A program made the translations under genes and the position numbers. 64,000 nt of DNA from Eonycteris spelaea (Eukaryota; Chordata; Mammalia; Chiroptera; Pteropodidae). Below the pieces are notes generated by a model. That model saw nothing but the letters and a program-made list of their open reading frames with translations, was not told where the DNA came from and did no database searches. Shown piece after piece: positions 33,037 through 47,555 of this stretch (positions within the stretch are counted from its first letter, which is position 1; every line of letters starts with the position of its first letter). The stretch is taken from assembly GCA_003508835.1 (NCBI GenBank), contig PUFA01000086.1, positions 806,001 through 870,000 of the forward strand, written 5' to 3'.

Positions 33037-35329
33037 TATGTCTATAAGGGGAGGAAATGGTCTTCACATTCCAAAATAACTCACTGACCCAGATAGTCCA
33101 TTAAGTATTCCCACTGGACCGCAAAGCTAAGGACATATCCTTGGAGTCTGTTACTCATGTAGACATAGAAATCTGTTTATGCTTCTCAGTGGAGAAAACT
33201 AAAGGCAGGGAAGGTGGCTAAAGTAGCCTATCCTGACATGGAAGGTAGAGACATCTGCTGAGATGATGCATTTCACCTGTGAAGGTTTAAGAATGTGTGT
33301 CTCCTTTGGTATTTTGGACATCATAAATGTAGGCAAATATGAATCATGTTGTTAGATGTCTCCCCCTAAGTGTAGTTTGCAGGGGTCAGGCAACTATTAG
33401 TAAGTGGATAATAATGCAAGAGGACAGGAAGAAAAGGCTATCACAAATATCAGCTGACCAGTTAAGAATTCAGAAAAAAAAATAGTTAATGTGCTTGAGG
33501 AATGTTCAAATAACTCTTAACTGTGTTTCATGAAATCGTCAGCATATATGAACACCTGCCATAAAAGAGGCACTAACAGCCAGATTATAGCAGCATTTAG
33601 TCCTTCTACCTCTGATCCCATTCCATGTAGGCTCAAAAACAAAATTGCAATGATAACATGATAAAAAGAAAGCAGTGATTATAACTGAATTCCCATAATC
33701 TATGGCCTTAGATGAGGTCTGCAGTGGACAAAGAATAGAATTAATAGATGAATGCAAGATTGAACTTTTAAATTAGATTGAAATAGATTTCTGAATGCCT
33801 GAAAGTTAGTCTTCATTTCAAAAGTGAAACTGTTATTACAGTTAAAAATTATCAGAAATCTATGAGCTCTCCCTTACACAGAGTCAAATGATGTGGAAGA
33901 AATATCAGTCAGAGTGAGTTTAGAAGCAGTTACAGGTGAAGAGTCTACTATTTTCCTATTTAGATAACACAAATTCAGTCGGCTGATAATGTGATAATTA
34001 TATCAAATATATGAATTAACATCAAATTATTTCAATCTTTGGTGGAATTATTTATGTGACTAAAGATATGTTAATCATATGTATCAATGAATACTTATAT
34101 GTATATAAACAAATAGTTAATTCTTATATTATTTGTCAAGAAATCTATTCTTTTTTAGCCTTGTCTATTAATACTCAAATACTCTTATTTATATATAAAT
34201 ATATAATCCATCAAACTTATAATTTAGAAGGGTATATTTAATATGTTATTCTTCTATTTATTTTCTTAAGAAGCTGGAAGATATCTTCTTCAAGCATTAC
34301 TAAAGATGATAAAAGTTCTAATTTAATTAACTTATCTAGGAGAATATTGGAGCTAAAACTCTCTAAGAAATGGTTATTTCTCTGTACTTAGTTCACTGTA
34401 ATCACTTTCATATTTGGAAGTGTAATTTAACCCATTTTGGATAAAAATATTTCAAAATTTTATCTCTAAATATTTGTACAATACATATAAAATAACAGGT
34501 ACATATAAGAATGTATTAAGTTTTTATTGATTACATAGAACTATGATCAGGAAAAAAATTATAGGTAAATAAGAGATATAAAGTTAATTCTTCATGATCT
34601 AAAGACAGTATCATCCATTAATGCAGGTTGCCTTCCCCATCTTACTTCTAATTCTGCACATTTTGATATAATTCAATTATTATACCTCTTTTAATGGACA
34701 TAGTTGCCATTGAGTGAACCTACACTAGCCCTAAATCCATCATGTGATAGAGCAGTCAGCCCTCAAAGGCTGAAGCAGGAGAAAGAATGCTGTGAAAAGT
34801 CATAGATCAAGATTTTTCAAGGCCAGCTGAAAGGTCCTAGACTCAAATGGTAGTCTGTGAAGATGTAGAGAACTTTCTCTAAAATGATTGACATTCAATT
34901 TCCTGTCTCCTTAGTGGATGCAAGACTAGGTCACATTTATAAATATGGCATACCTTATAAATAGAAGTTTGATGTTAAGATGGTTATAATATATCAGTAC
35001 TCAATTTTCTGATTTTGTGTTGTTTATTGTTTAAAAATGTCCTTATTATAGGAAACACCTTCTTATAGGAAATATACTAGGGTAAAGTGACATTGTGTGG
35101 TAACTTCTTAAATGGTTCAGAAGTGAAAATGTTCTACTATTCTAGCTAGTTTAAGATCATTTACAAAATTAAAGATTTTGCCAACCCAAAAGAGTTATTT
35201 TCTCAAGTAGTTAAAATGTTGCTTGGGGTCCCACTTAATATACATGAGTAAATTATTTGAGTTCTAATTCCATTAAAATATACTTATTGAAATAATGCAA
35301 ATTATTTTAGATGGTGTGTATTGAGGCTT
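33037..35329. other. Anonymous DNA
   Basis: 33050-33470 and 34690-34930 have somewhat higher complexity, but no family or exon could be named. The remainder is AT-rich with no gene. Confidence 0.45.
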
Positions 35330-35400
35330 TAGATAAGTGCCTTTATTTCCCTTCTCTGAGTTTTAATATCCTCATTTATAAAATAGTAGAATATTATCCA
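35330..35400 (+). mobile_element. Possible MIR fragment, sense
   Basis: 'agataagtgcctttatttcc' followed by 'cttctctgagttttaatatc' and 'ctcatttataaaatagtaga' resembles the MIR central core (aagttacttaacctctctgagcctcagtttcctcatctgtaaaatg). Short and diverged. Confidence 0.45.
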
Positions 35401-38400
35401 TAATATGTTTACATGTGATATAACTGGTTTAACATCCTGAATTCATTAGGTTGAAGACAATTAAGAGAATTGTTGATCTATGCCTTAAGGATAACTTAAG
35501 GGAAAGAATAAACATACATACAAATAAAGGAACAGAAGTAGAAACGTCAAAAGTTTAACTGGCAAGTCAGATAGGTTATTCTGAGTTATACCAAATTGTC
35601 AGGGGCCATTTTTAGTGAAATGCAACAGAAGAGAGAAGTGGGGAGGCATGGTTTATGCAGTTCGGAGACCACTAATAGGAAATTGTTTTAGTAAGGGAAT
35701 GACATTTTTATCCTTTAGGGTGTAGACATGTTTGAATTATTATTGACATGACTCAGTCACAGAGCAGTTAGAATCTGTTATGATAAGCAGGTATTGGGGA
35801 GATGAAAGCAGGTGGCAATGTCTCTCTAAGGGAAAAGATAGAGTGAATTTTTAGTGCTGCAATGACAGAACTAGAAGATATTGATGATTGAGCTGGAAAG
35901 TAAGTAGATCACAACAGGATACGTGAAGCCCAGGAAATCAGAACACAGAGTCTATCAGTCTATTTTTTTCTGTAACTTTATAGTTGCAGAAAAAATAAGT
36001 AAATTCCAGGAGTAATTCTATTTGCCATGTCTAATTCTAAAACTCTAATACATACATGAATTAATTATATTAAATTTAGGATTTATATGTATTTATATGT
36101 ACCTACAAAAAATTTATATGTATCTATATATGTATATGAGCTATTTTAGCTCATTGCAATGACACATTTCATTATTATTGAACAAATATGTATATATACA
36201 TATACACATGTTTGTGATTGTATATATTTAGATATCTATTATGGTATGTATTTAAGGTTATATGAGTCTAGAGTGTTAAATACATAATGACAGCACACAT
36301 AACTTAAAGAATACATCTATAAATGCATTCTGTATTAAACAAAAGAACTCATTGAATTTTTCAAAGGAGATCACTTTCCATTTAGAAGTCAACTTGTTAA
36401 TAATCATATCAGTTTGAATTTTAAATTAGTAGAATCCTAAAACAAGTATTTTTGAATTCATATGCAAACCTTAAAGCATTTGCTTAGTTTGTGTTTTAGA
36501 AAGACATATTTTAGGAAAATTAGAACTCTTTAGATTATTTAGAAAAAGATTATTCTGATTAGATATCCTGGGGAAACATGAGCAAATAGATTAAAACCTT
36601 GAATAAGGCTATTTTATTGAAATTTCAACTTTCCGCATATCTTTTTATGATGCCCACTAGTTTAGTTCTTCACAAAGCCAAAGAATCTCTATTTCATAAG
36701 ATTTGAATTTCAAATATGAAAGCATATTATTTTGCGACTCAAATCAATTGTATAAGAACCTGAACCTAGCTCAAAAAATAATTTATAAAAGAGGAACAGA
36801 TGAAGTCCTAAGAGATTTAAAACTGACTCTTTTGTCACTTTATATTATTAACAATAAGTTAAATCACATTAATTACCTTAATAAATAAAATAAAATGAAA
36901 GATATTGTTTCATCTTAATACCTGAAAAATGTTGATTTTTTCCAAATGTCTAGCAAAAATTCCAATTAAAAACAAAAGCAAAAACCTACCTACAATTTGC
37001 CAAGGAGTTATCTTACTTTACTGCAGAGTCTGCAGAACAGAACTATAAGCTGAGCTCCCTCTATACCTGCATGGCAAAGCTTTTATGTCATCAAGGAAGA
37101 ATACCCCTCATCTTTTAAGGGACCAATTTCCTTATATTTGTTCAAATCATATTTGTTCAAAAAGTTAATGTTTCTGGCTATCTAAAAATAATAAATATTA
37201 TTTTTTTCACACTACAACTTTGGAAGTAACTGTTTAAACTTTTAATAAACTCATTGATGGGGGAGGGGTAGTAAATCTTATATTTAATAATTTATAGAGA
37301 GTAAAAATGTAAGGATATATTGAATTGTTACTAAAGACATGAAAAATCATTAAATATTTTAAAGAAAGATAACGAATAATCTCTTCAAGCAAAAGTAATG
37401 TTGAGGTTATTTTGAATACTTATTTTGGTTTAACTAATTTGAAAAATATTTCAAATATAAAAAATACGTTCAGGAAAGATGAAACTTTCATAGTTGTCAT
37501 AGAAAACATCAAGCTTTTAAATTTCCTACCAGTTACTAGAGTCTGGGGTATACACCTTGAAATATATGTATAAATAAGAAATGTAACATTTATTTTAGCA
37601 GAGGATAGAGGTTTAGGGAGAAGTTCTGCAATAACAAAGTCATATATTTTGGTTGTCATTTAATGAAAAGAATAATGCCGTATGCTCAAGCAAGCTCCTG
37701 ATCTAGCAGAGAAGAGGGCTAGGATCACATCCTCACTCAGACTTTGCCCTGGAGCTAAATCTATATTTAACACCAGAGTAAAACTGTTGTGACTGTAGGT
37801 AGCAGCTTTAAGGGGCACATTAAAGTTATATAGATGTCCTTCCAATAAGCTGCAGGGAATGAGAACGATTCACCTTCAAGGAAAGATCTTCCCATGTCAT
37901 GAGCTTGAGGGAAAAAAATCTGCCTTATTCCATTACCACATTCAACTATTTGACCTTACACACTTCTGCACATGCACATTAACAAAAACATGATGTGGAA
38001 ATCAGAGAGAAGGACACATTCAGGCAAGTTGAAGAAACTTAGAGGTCAGCATTTTCCACATCATTTCAACTATATACTGTATGCAAAAATTCTGTATTAG
38101 ATAAATTTGGAAAACACTGAACTCTCTATCGCTTTCTCAGAGATTAGAATATTAAAGGTGTTAAGGCATCTATAGCACAAAAGCATTTCAATCTAATATT
38201 TCCCTTATTTTTTGACTACAGTAGTCATAATGGAAACACCTAACAGCATCCCACAGAGGTACTCTCCATAGAACAATCTCTGAGATCATTATACAGAACA
38301 TTTTCTTTATAATGTATGCCAGTAATTCTTTATACTATGGTCTCATAACTTTTAAATGCAATGGATAGTTTTTAAAAATAAAATAGTATGAAAATACTTC

Positions 38401-39780
38401 TTGAAAATTAGTCATAGCAGGTCAGGATTTTGTAATAAAATCATTCAAAACATAATGACCTCCAGTTATACTTCAGGTGGAAAAAAAAAAAACAGCCAAT
38501 GAGCCTATGTTTTATTTATATGACTGCTTAAGTTGCATTTTGAATATTGAAAATGATATTCAATAATACTGAATATTAAAGTGAAAAGCAGAAAGGGGGA
38601 AAAAACTATCCTTAGTTTTTCATTCTGTGTAGTTTGTTAATAACATTTGACACTAGTTCCTATAATGTCCCCATACCAAAGGTTTCGCAATGCACTTTTA
38701 AAAATGCTAATGTTATGTAGAGATCTGAAATGAAAAAATCCTTATGATTAATGACTTAAGTAGATTAGGCACTCAGTGGTGCATATCTTTTGAAGTTAAA
38801 CTACAAAGGGTATAATTAGTAAAACAAATATAACCTCATTTAAAATGACAGCTTCAAATACTGATTTTTTAAAATTTCCTTTCTTCCGTGAAAGGTAACT
38901 ATAATTCAAATATAAGGAGTTTGTACTCTATTTGTAAAAGGTACTATGCAGACTAATTCACTCATTCAGGACTTTTAACACTTCTACTACATGTTTCCTA
39001 AGGATGCTAAGAGACATAAACAAAATTTAATTCTTAAAATTCTTGTTTCATCTTCTCATTTAATTATTTATTTTTTTTACTACTCCTTTATTGTGATTCA
39101 AATCATTACCTCCTCTCTCTCCCGCCAAAAAGAGAGCAAGAAAAATGCACAATGGATAGACAAACTCACCACTAGGGGTCAGTGTCAGTGCATGCCAGAG
39201 ACGCAAGCCAGTGACAAGATTTTAGTTTGCTAGGTTGTAATTTGATATTAATATATGAAAATAATTTTGTGTCATTCTACCTCTTTCCATTTTTAGAGCA
39301 TTATGTTTTAAAATGATTCATCAAAGTATAGAGAAATATTTTTTGTTTGTTTTATATTACCTCTGGAAAAGCATAGATATAAAATTTGAACGTACACCAC
39401 CAGTACAGAATAATTTTGTCTTAATTTTCCTTGTATTGATATTAGTTCCAAAAGGAATTATGCAGACAAAACCATCAAACTAGCCTTCCTCCATATAAAC
39501 ACACCCCTGACACATAACATCAACGCCTTTGATAATCAATAAAGACAGGACAGCTTTACAACCAGGGACAGTAAAGCTGCGTCTCCTCAGGGTTCTCTAG
39601 GAATCCTGTACACCAACTTCTATTGAGAGGCTGTGAGAGAGTTCACTTCACTTTTATAGAAACTGGAAGAAAATCTTCTATTCTTTATTATAATATATTA
39701 ATATTAGGTTTATCTTAAAGAGAAAATCTAAATTAAACCAATGGTGAATGAAAAATATGTATGTCATATTGGACAGGCTT
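35401..39780. other. Anonymous AT-rich DNA with short palindromes
   Basis: 35590-35950 is purine-rich and may be an unclassified old repeat. 36060-36250 is an AT-rich stretch with TATATG units and two short perfect inverted repeats (36136-36154 and 36186-36203). No gene is visible, and the open frames at 36703-37845 show no domain. Confidence 0.45.
36136..36203. repeat. Two short AT-rich palindromes
   Basis: 36136-36154 has 8-base arms 'atgagcta' and 'tagctcat' around a 3-base loop. 36186-36203 is the perfect palindrome 'atatgtatatatacatat'. Both could extrude as small hairpins. The surrounding TATATG repeats make the second unsurprising. Confidence 0.8.
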
Positions 39781-39781
39781 A

Positions 39782-39862
39782 TTAGTAGTAGCAGTAATAA
39801 TGGTAGTAGTAGTAGTAATAGTGGTAGTAATAGTAGTAGTGGTGGTAGTAGTAATAGTAGTA
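39782..39862. repeat. (TAG)n trinucleotide microsatellite
   Basis: About 80 bases of GTA/TAG units with scattered substitutions to TAA and TGG. Likely length-variable. Confidence 0.93.
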
Positions 39863-40956
39863 AGAAAATAAATATGAAGAAAGTTGCATTAAGAAAATAA
39901 ATATTTTAAATTCACTGTGTGTTTCCATAGAAGAAAATGATTTAACATTGGCTTCAGAAGAAAACCAAATAAATCAATTATAAAGCACACATGGGAATGC
40001 ACCAATAAATAACTTTAAACCGAAGACTTATTTTAGAAAATATGCTTAAATGACTGTGAATTTTTATGTATCCATAATCTATTTAAGTTAGAAAATATGT
40101 TATGAAATAAAAATACATACACAAACAAAATAAAGTCGAGTCACATATGAAAACAACAAAACAAACACACATGCACACACACATGCACACACATAGCTAG
40201 GAGCTAGAAAAAGCATTCTCTTCTCCAATGTAGATATTACTCACTGAAAACATATAGTCTTAATATAGATAAAGACAAATTTTAAATAACCAAGCATTCT
40301 TTGGAGATGCTATTAGTAAATGGAAGCTTACACTTAGGTAACACAATGAGAATAAACTGTGGTACCAAAGAAAATATTACTAAACAAAAATTTATTTTAT
40401 ACATTATGTAAATATAAAATATAAATATTTGATCATCTTCAACTACAAAGGACTGTAGGGTATATATTACAGCTAAGACTGCCAGATTTAGCAAATAAAA
40501 GTCTTAATCAATAGTGGAGATATATTTATCCTTAGAAATTTATTGTTTATCTGAAATTTAAATTCAACTGAACATCCTATATTTTATCTGGTAAATTCTA
40601 GCTACAGTATAATGCATAACATTATAATCACAAATACATTTCTTCTGTTTTACATTTTGCCTAATAATCAAATGAAAAACTTTTGTAAATATACCAGAAA
40701 ACACTAAAAAATACAATTTGTATTGGCAAGAGGAAAATAGCTGTTTATACTACAGTTAACAATTATGTTTTTTTAACTTTTAAAGTTATAAGTGATGGCT
40801 TATATATTGACAAGCTGTAATGTACTTCAATATTTTTAGTATCTATGGAAATCTTTTACCACTGGGGACCTTCCCAGTACTAAAGTCAAGTGACTCTTTG
40901 ATTAAAAAATATATATATTTAGATCATATATAATATATAAAATATTTAGAATAATA
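39863..40956. other. Anonymous AT-rich DNA with CA-rich run
   Basis: A short ACACAC/ATGC repeat lies at about 40158-40192. Nothing else is recognisable. Confidence 0.5.
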
Positions 40957-41160
40957 TAATAGCATATATTACTTTTCTATACACTGTCACTATGCTAAGT
41001 ATTACATGCAATTTAATTCAAATAACAGCACTCTGAGGTGAGAGTTTTTTAAATCATATGCCTGATAAGAATCTAAAGCCTAAAAGGTGAGTAACCTGCT
41101 CGAAGTTATACAACTAGGATTCCGGGGAACTGGGATATAAAATTGGATCTTGAGCTCCAG
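40957..41160 (-). mobile_element. MIR SINE, antisense
   Basis: The plus strand shows 'acactgtcactatgctaagt', 'atttaattcaaataacagca', 'ctctgaggtgagagtttttt', 'aaggtgagtaacctgctcga' and 'agttatacaactaggattcc'. This is the antisense MIR order, including the region equivalent to aagtaacttgcccaaggtcacacagctag. Confidence 0.7.
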
Positions 41161-41854
41161 GCACAGTGCCCAACATTGAACCATTAAACTGTAAATCGAA
41201 GCTCATGCTGAGATCAAGCAATGTTGCAGCCTCTGAGTGGTTAATCCCCTCCAGCAGGGATTTTATAGTGAGAAAATATAATATTCCATAAATTAAAGGA
41301 TAGATAACTAACAAAAGACATATTTCTTGTAGTACACTGCCAGAAAGTTACTTTTCTGTAATGTGAAACCTAGAGAGCATTTACGAGTCCACTTTTCAGA
41401 AATGGAGAATTACGAAAACAGAAATGAGATATAACAGGTTGCTGAAGAGTCACATTTGAAATTTTTCTGCTGAATATTATCCTGAATAGAAAGTAGCTGT
41501 TGTTGAACACTTTGTAGTTGAGATAGAGATGCTCTGTACTTTTAAAATTAAACTGACCTTGATTATTTTCAGATAAATGGAATTCTTGATAATACCTGTA
41601 CTTCCAACATCGTAGATATGACTAGAATATTCAACATCACTCTCAGAATCAGGACAAGAGGATGAAAGAAGAAAAGAAAGTGCCAAGAAAAGAAGAGAGG
41701 CACTGTATGGTCATTCCTGACAAAGGATCTTACAGAGAGGAAGAACTGGAAGAAAAAAATTATGACATGACTTTTATATATGTGTTATACTGATATTGTT
41801 TGTATAATTATATAACAAGCATGCATATAGAATTCGTTGTGTACTAAAAATGGC
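41161..41854. other. Anonymous AT-rich DNA
   Basis: No recognised element. Open frames at 41114-41686 have no domains. Confidence 0.45.
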
Positions 41855-42010
41855 TTAAATAACTAATTTAAACTCACGAAAACCTTCTGAAGAATATAGT
41901 ACTATAATCCTCATTTCCAGATGAAGAAATTGAGACAATTAGAGTTTAATTTGCTGAAGGTCACATGTTATTAAGTGGCAGAACCAGGATTCAACCTCAA
42001 GAATTCTTAA
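41855..42010 (-). mobile_element. MIR SINE, antisense
   Basis: 'tataatcctcatttccagat', 'gaagaaattgagacaattag', 'aatttgctgaaggtcacatg' and 'ttattaagtggcagaaccag' followed by 'gattcaacctcaag' match the antisense MIR core very well (ccccattttacagatgaggaaactgagg ... aaggtcacacagctagtaagtggcagagccggg). Among the best-conserved MIR copies here. Confidence 0.82.
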
Positions 42011-42039
42011 CAACTATTGTAAGCTCTCTTCCCTTATGC

Positions 42040-42119
42040 AAAAAACAAACAAACAAACAAACAAAAACAACAACAACAAAAAAAACAAAAACAAAAAAAA
42101 ACCAAACCAAAAAAACAAC
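42040..42119. repeat. (CAAA)n / A-rich simple repeat
   Basis: CAAA and CAA units merging into longer A runs, some 30 bases downstream of a MIR. It may derive from an A-rich tail that expanded. Confidence 0.9.
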
Positions 42120-45100
42120 TTGCTATAAATGGTCATTAATTAAGTGTTAAGTGAATTCATTTATAGCTTCCTCACATTTCAAATTCAGGATTGTCCAAAA
42201 CACACACGTGGAAAATATTTATTATGATGACTATAATCATCTGGGAAAACTCAATGTAGATTAGAGAAATTGGGCTTGTCTATCAAAAGCACTTGATACT
42301 AAAACACAATTACTTACAAAATATGAACTAAACAGGTAATGTTATAAGAAAACAATAAAGACTTGTGATCCTAAAATACATCTCATGTATTAATCGTCTG
42401 ATGCAAAATGTTTCGATCATAATAGGCATCAACTTTTGAAGGATATATCAGGGTATTCTCCTCATGATATTACAACAGGGAAAAATTAGAGTAATTCTTA
42501 ATTATATCTACTGGTAACATTAATTTTGTATAACAGAACTATGTCCACATATACATAAACTTTCCTATTGTGAATTTTTTTGTCCATGAGAAAAGTTACT
42601 TTTCCAAGCCATAAAATAAAGTGGGAAGTGAAAGAAAAACAAAGCAAATAAACTTGACTGCTGAAAGAATGAAATGATTATTATTAACTTTCTCATTATC
42701 AACTCTTCTCAGTTACTCATAGCAGTGAATACACACAAACTCCTTCAGGAGCAAATCCTAAGTAAAATGTAAGCCAAATAGCAAAGAGAATTAATCATTT
42801 CCTCACATATTCTGCAATGACTTCCCGGGTAAAATTCACATTCCTCAATTTACAACCCCTTGAGCAATGTTTGATGTCTTTAATGACGTAAGCAGACAAG
42901 GAACACAGATTCAATAAAATTTCCTAAAAAATAATTCACTGTATACCTAATAAGTACTTATTAAGAGCCTTTACAAAGAAAACGCAATGATGAATTGACG
43001 TGGTACTTCATAAAGAGCTTTTATCTATTACATGTTTTTTCAGCATATTTTCAATTGAGAAAGTTTTAAGCAAACGATTTAGGCCACTTCCTAAATCTTT
43101 TTAGAGTCCCTTAACGTTTCTACATTTTTTTTTAAGTTAATGTAATGTAAGTTTCCTTTAAAGGTTAAATACATATTTTAGAAACATTTAAACCTCAGGT
43201 GATACATATATATTCAGACATAATTCCTTCCTCGTGATTTTTATTCAATTACTACCTTGCTCTTGGATCCACAACTTTAAAGGATCGCCCCTTCTGTAAT
43301 AGTAGCAGGAAATCAAGTTCTGGAATAAAGGAAGCAAGACAAGGAAAGCATAATTCATGGCAACTCATAAAAAAGGAACTACCTTTCTTAGAACTATTTA
43401 TGTGATTATTTATATTGCTAGATTTATCAATATTAAATAATACTTATGTTGTTGGTACATAATACACTATAAAATTATATATACCAACTGCATATATTTA
43501 ATTTACTATTATGAACAATCTCTTAGCTGCTTTTTATTTTTAATTTCTGTTTTAATTTCTTTATTTTGTATTTCAATATGATTTTATAGATCATGAAATT
43601 TTATGATGTTCACCTTCACTGTAGAGTGAATTTTTATAACTACCAATCATTTTAAAATCTACTTAAAACTACATGTTTTTTTCTATTTTCCTAGTCTGTA
43701 TTATCAATTAAACAATTGTTGTTTTCAATATTTTTTTCTTTATGAAATTGAGGTTTTTATTGTTTTTAATTTTCTACTTTAAAATTTAAAAAAAAGCTTT
43801 TCCTTGGTTATTCACTTATCTCTATCTTAACCATCAATATATTACCTATTGACTCCTCATTTTTTTTTTTCACTTAGCAAGACATTATTTCTACATCACA
43901 AGCCGTTATTTATACATCATTTTTTCTATCACTTGCCAAGCATTTATTTTCTCCTATAGTAAACAGTACTAATAATGAAGATGTTTTACATCATGGGTAC
44001 AATGTCCACATTTGTTTTTGTTTCAGGATATTTTTAAAGGCCCTAGTATTTAGTGTATAGTAGTAGTGTCAGTTTGCTATTCTCCACATACAGGGTATAT
44101 GAATTCTCTTTAGTCCATCTCACTGAAAAACTTAAGCTTCAAGCAGCAGGCATTTTTATTTTTCGAAGCTCATAAAAAAAGGCCCATTGCCTACTATTTT
44201 TTTTTTTTAACTCCAATATGGCTCTACTGAAAAGAATAAGGATCTCTTTTTGATGTGTATTTATCTACATATATAACATGAAATTTAATATTGAATCATG
44301 TAAAGCAGTTTTTCATTTTCTCCTTTAAATACAATCTATCTATGAGTGCATGATTTTTGTTAAAAGGACAGTTTCAGAAGGATATAAAGAAAAAATTCTA
44401 GGAGCCTGGGTTGAGTTTTGATTCACAGCTCTAACTGGTAAATTTTCTGGAATTCTGCAAACTGGTTATTAAAACCTTGGTAACTTCAAATCACCCAGGG
44501 TAGGAGTTTTATACCATGTGTATCGGTAAATGCTACAAGTCAGAACTATTCCTGATTAATATGTCTACACACAAAAATTAGGACAGAGTAAGGGTTTTTT
44601 TGTCAGACAAAATTAAACTACATGGATATTACAGACACAATAAACTATATGATAAGGAAAAATGAGACAAACAAGAACATATATCCCATGTAATTTTTAA
44701 AAAGCCGTTCAACTATAATGCAACTTAGAAAAGTATGATAGAAATATAATAATTCACTCCACAGAAAGAGAAAATTCCATAATCTATACTGCCATTAAAT
44801 CTATCTCTAAGACTAGGATTTCTTTGTGAATTTCTTCTGATAATATGAACATGGATTTAGCTCACCATGGTTAACTAATCGATTTAACTGATCCCAACAA
44901 ATTCAATATGAAATGATGGAGGGAAAATAGAATGTTAGCACATTTGCTGAAGAACAGAAGGTTAAAACACATAGAGTAATCTCTAGTCCATAAAATAGAC
45001 TGATTCCTTTTAAACTTAGCACCAATTCTCTGCCTTTGCAATAGATTTTGAGTCACTCTTTGGCTTCCTAGAGAGATATTCCTTATCAGATTCCATGGTG

Positions 45101-47555
45101 ACCTCTTGCTGGTGTATCCAAAGGACCCTCTTTTAGAGGCCACAGACCATTAACAGTACACTCCGTGTTAGTATGAATTTAAAGCCTGGACGGTACCTTG
45201 GTTGTTAATTGAAAACAGATCTATTAACCAACCGTTTTCTCTAAGAGTACAAGTGTCAAGCTTCAGTGTGCTGATGGAAGATTAGATGGTGATAAATACA
45301 TGAGTTGGAAGAAAGACTAAAACATTAATAATAGGCTTATCAGTATATTTTATTAAAATATACATGAGAAACTTATGTAATGTTAGAATAATAACAGATA
45401 AAATATAGATTGTTAAATCCATATGGACAGAGAAAAGGAATGTTTCACAGTTATGTGAAAAAAATCGCTTTCTGATCGCATTTCCCTATTCAACTTGTTC
45501 AGTAAATGGAATATGCTTCTAGGTAAATTATCCAAGGTATAGAAAGCAATAAGCATGCGTATATTCATTATAGCATTATTTATGTTCAAAAGTTGATATT
45601 TAAACATAATTACTGGCATGGATTTATTAAATTTTCTAAGTAGTCAACATTTTTTGGTTAAATGGGCAATTATGATGACCATGTAGCATACAGAAAATAT
45701 AACATAAAATGGGGAATTAAAAAAGCAGAACACAAGTAGACAAATATGGTACAATTTGCAGCTAAGTAAAATATCTTCTTTACCAGTAGAGATATGGACT
45801 AAAAGGCATCTACTATTCTAAAACAGTATGTTTTATTTTTTGTACCTGTTGTATGTTTTATTTTTTAACAAAAAAAAAGGGGACTCAAACTATATAAACT
45901 ATGTCTAAAGTTTAAGTTTCAGCATTTTAAAAATTAATATACTAATCAATATAAAGCATTTCTAATTGCCTAAGTTTTCTACTGAAATAACAATTAAAAT
46001 TTTAGCTATTGCGAAATCATGACTACTCTATACATACAGGCCTAGAACTACTTCCTTTCATATTCCATTGTGTGTGTATGTATATATACATATATAAGTA
46101 ATACTTAGAAATGTTGCAGTGTGCTCAGCTAAAATCACATTATTATTAAAGAGGAGAGAATGAATTTTAGAGAATAAATAACAGTCCCTACTATGATGAT
46201 AATTCCCATGCTCAAGTGTTTCATGGATACAGCAGAGTCCTTGATGTGAACAAACTGATTATCGGTGTGTTAATCAGTAACCAATAAACAAAATTAATGA
46301 CCAATGGCTAGACATTTCATGTCTTGTTGCAACCTAGTACTTTGGAGCACCTTCGCTCAATGCTGTGTGGAGAGAGACTGAATCTTCCATGAGCTTAGAA
46401 TCATAGTGAGCTCCACTCAGATTTAAGTTATTTTTGAAATGAATATGTTATTCATAGAATACTTGAATTTATGTACTAGAATCCATGGTACTTCAAAAGG
46501 TTAATTAGAGAATTTGTACTTTGCAGAATTAGTTTTAACCTCAGAAATTTGTTTTGCAAATTTCTTAAATGTTTAAACATTTGCTTATAGCTTGCCTTTC
46601 TAATTTCTTTACATGGTCCAATTTTACTCAATAAAACATATCCAAATTAATTCTTATGTAATTCTAAAATAACATGACTGAGTTATCATAAGTGATTATG
46701 TTTGGAAATATTCCATGTTATCCTTTCAATTTCACTGCTTTAAAGTCTAGAGATGACTTTTGAGGCATATTATGTAACAGAAAAATCAATATTGACAAAA
46801 ATATCTCATGAGCATGAATAGAAAGTTGCTTATTTTCCTCCATTCTACTACAAAAATAATCCTACTCTAGCCAAGACAATGAGAGGTTATGAGGTCAGTG
46901 AAAATCTTAAAATATTTTTCACTGTCTAGTAAATATATGCCTTCCTTTTCCTTCAGCTTTGCAAGTTAATTTTATTTTTGTTCAAAAGTGTAGAATTCTT
47001 ACAGTTCTTCCCATCTTTGATTCATTCAGCAATAAAGACATTTAAGGAAAGTAATTATTTCTAAATACACATCTATAGAAGTAAAAAGTCAGCAAGAGAT
47101 CATTTTATTTTTTTTGATATTTATTATACTTTTCCCAATTTTACAAAATTATATTGTTAATATAGAAATGAAAGTTTCATCAGAATAAAATAAGCTAGAA
47201 AAAATATGCATTTTCAAGTCTAGTACCAAGAAATAAGCACTGTAAACATTTTATGTAGTTCTGTCATGCATTTAATCTATGTATATAGTATACACATTTT
47301 ATTCAATACGTTAATTGTAAAATAGTTATTGTTGCTTTTCCATTAATATTATTGCTTAATTTTTGGTTATTAAATATTTTAAATAACATTTTCAATACCT
47401 TCACTATATTACTTTACAAGATATTTCCAAAAATTACTAAATTTCTTAAAGAACCGGTAGAGTACTTTTTTTTTTTGCCTGTCCTGGCTCTATTTCCAAC
47501 CATATTGAGTTACTTCCAGGAAAATTTATTATAATTTTTGATGGTACAGAAATCA
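42120..47555. other. Anonymous AT-rich DNA, longest repeat-poor stretch
   Basis: No gene and no confidently named transposon. 43470-43900 is T-rich and could be decayed L1. 45050-45290 and 46190-46430 have higher complexity and are worth testing for conservation. Several short open frames (60 to 90 codons) lack any domain. Confidence 0.45.
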
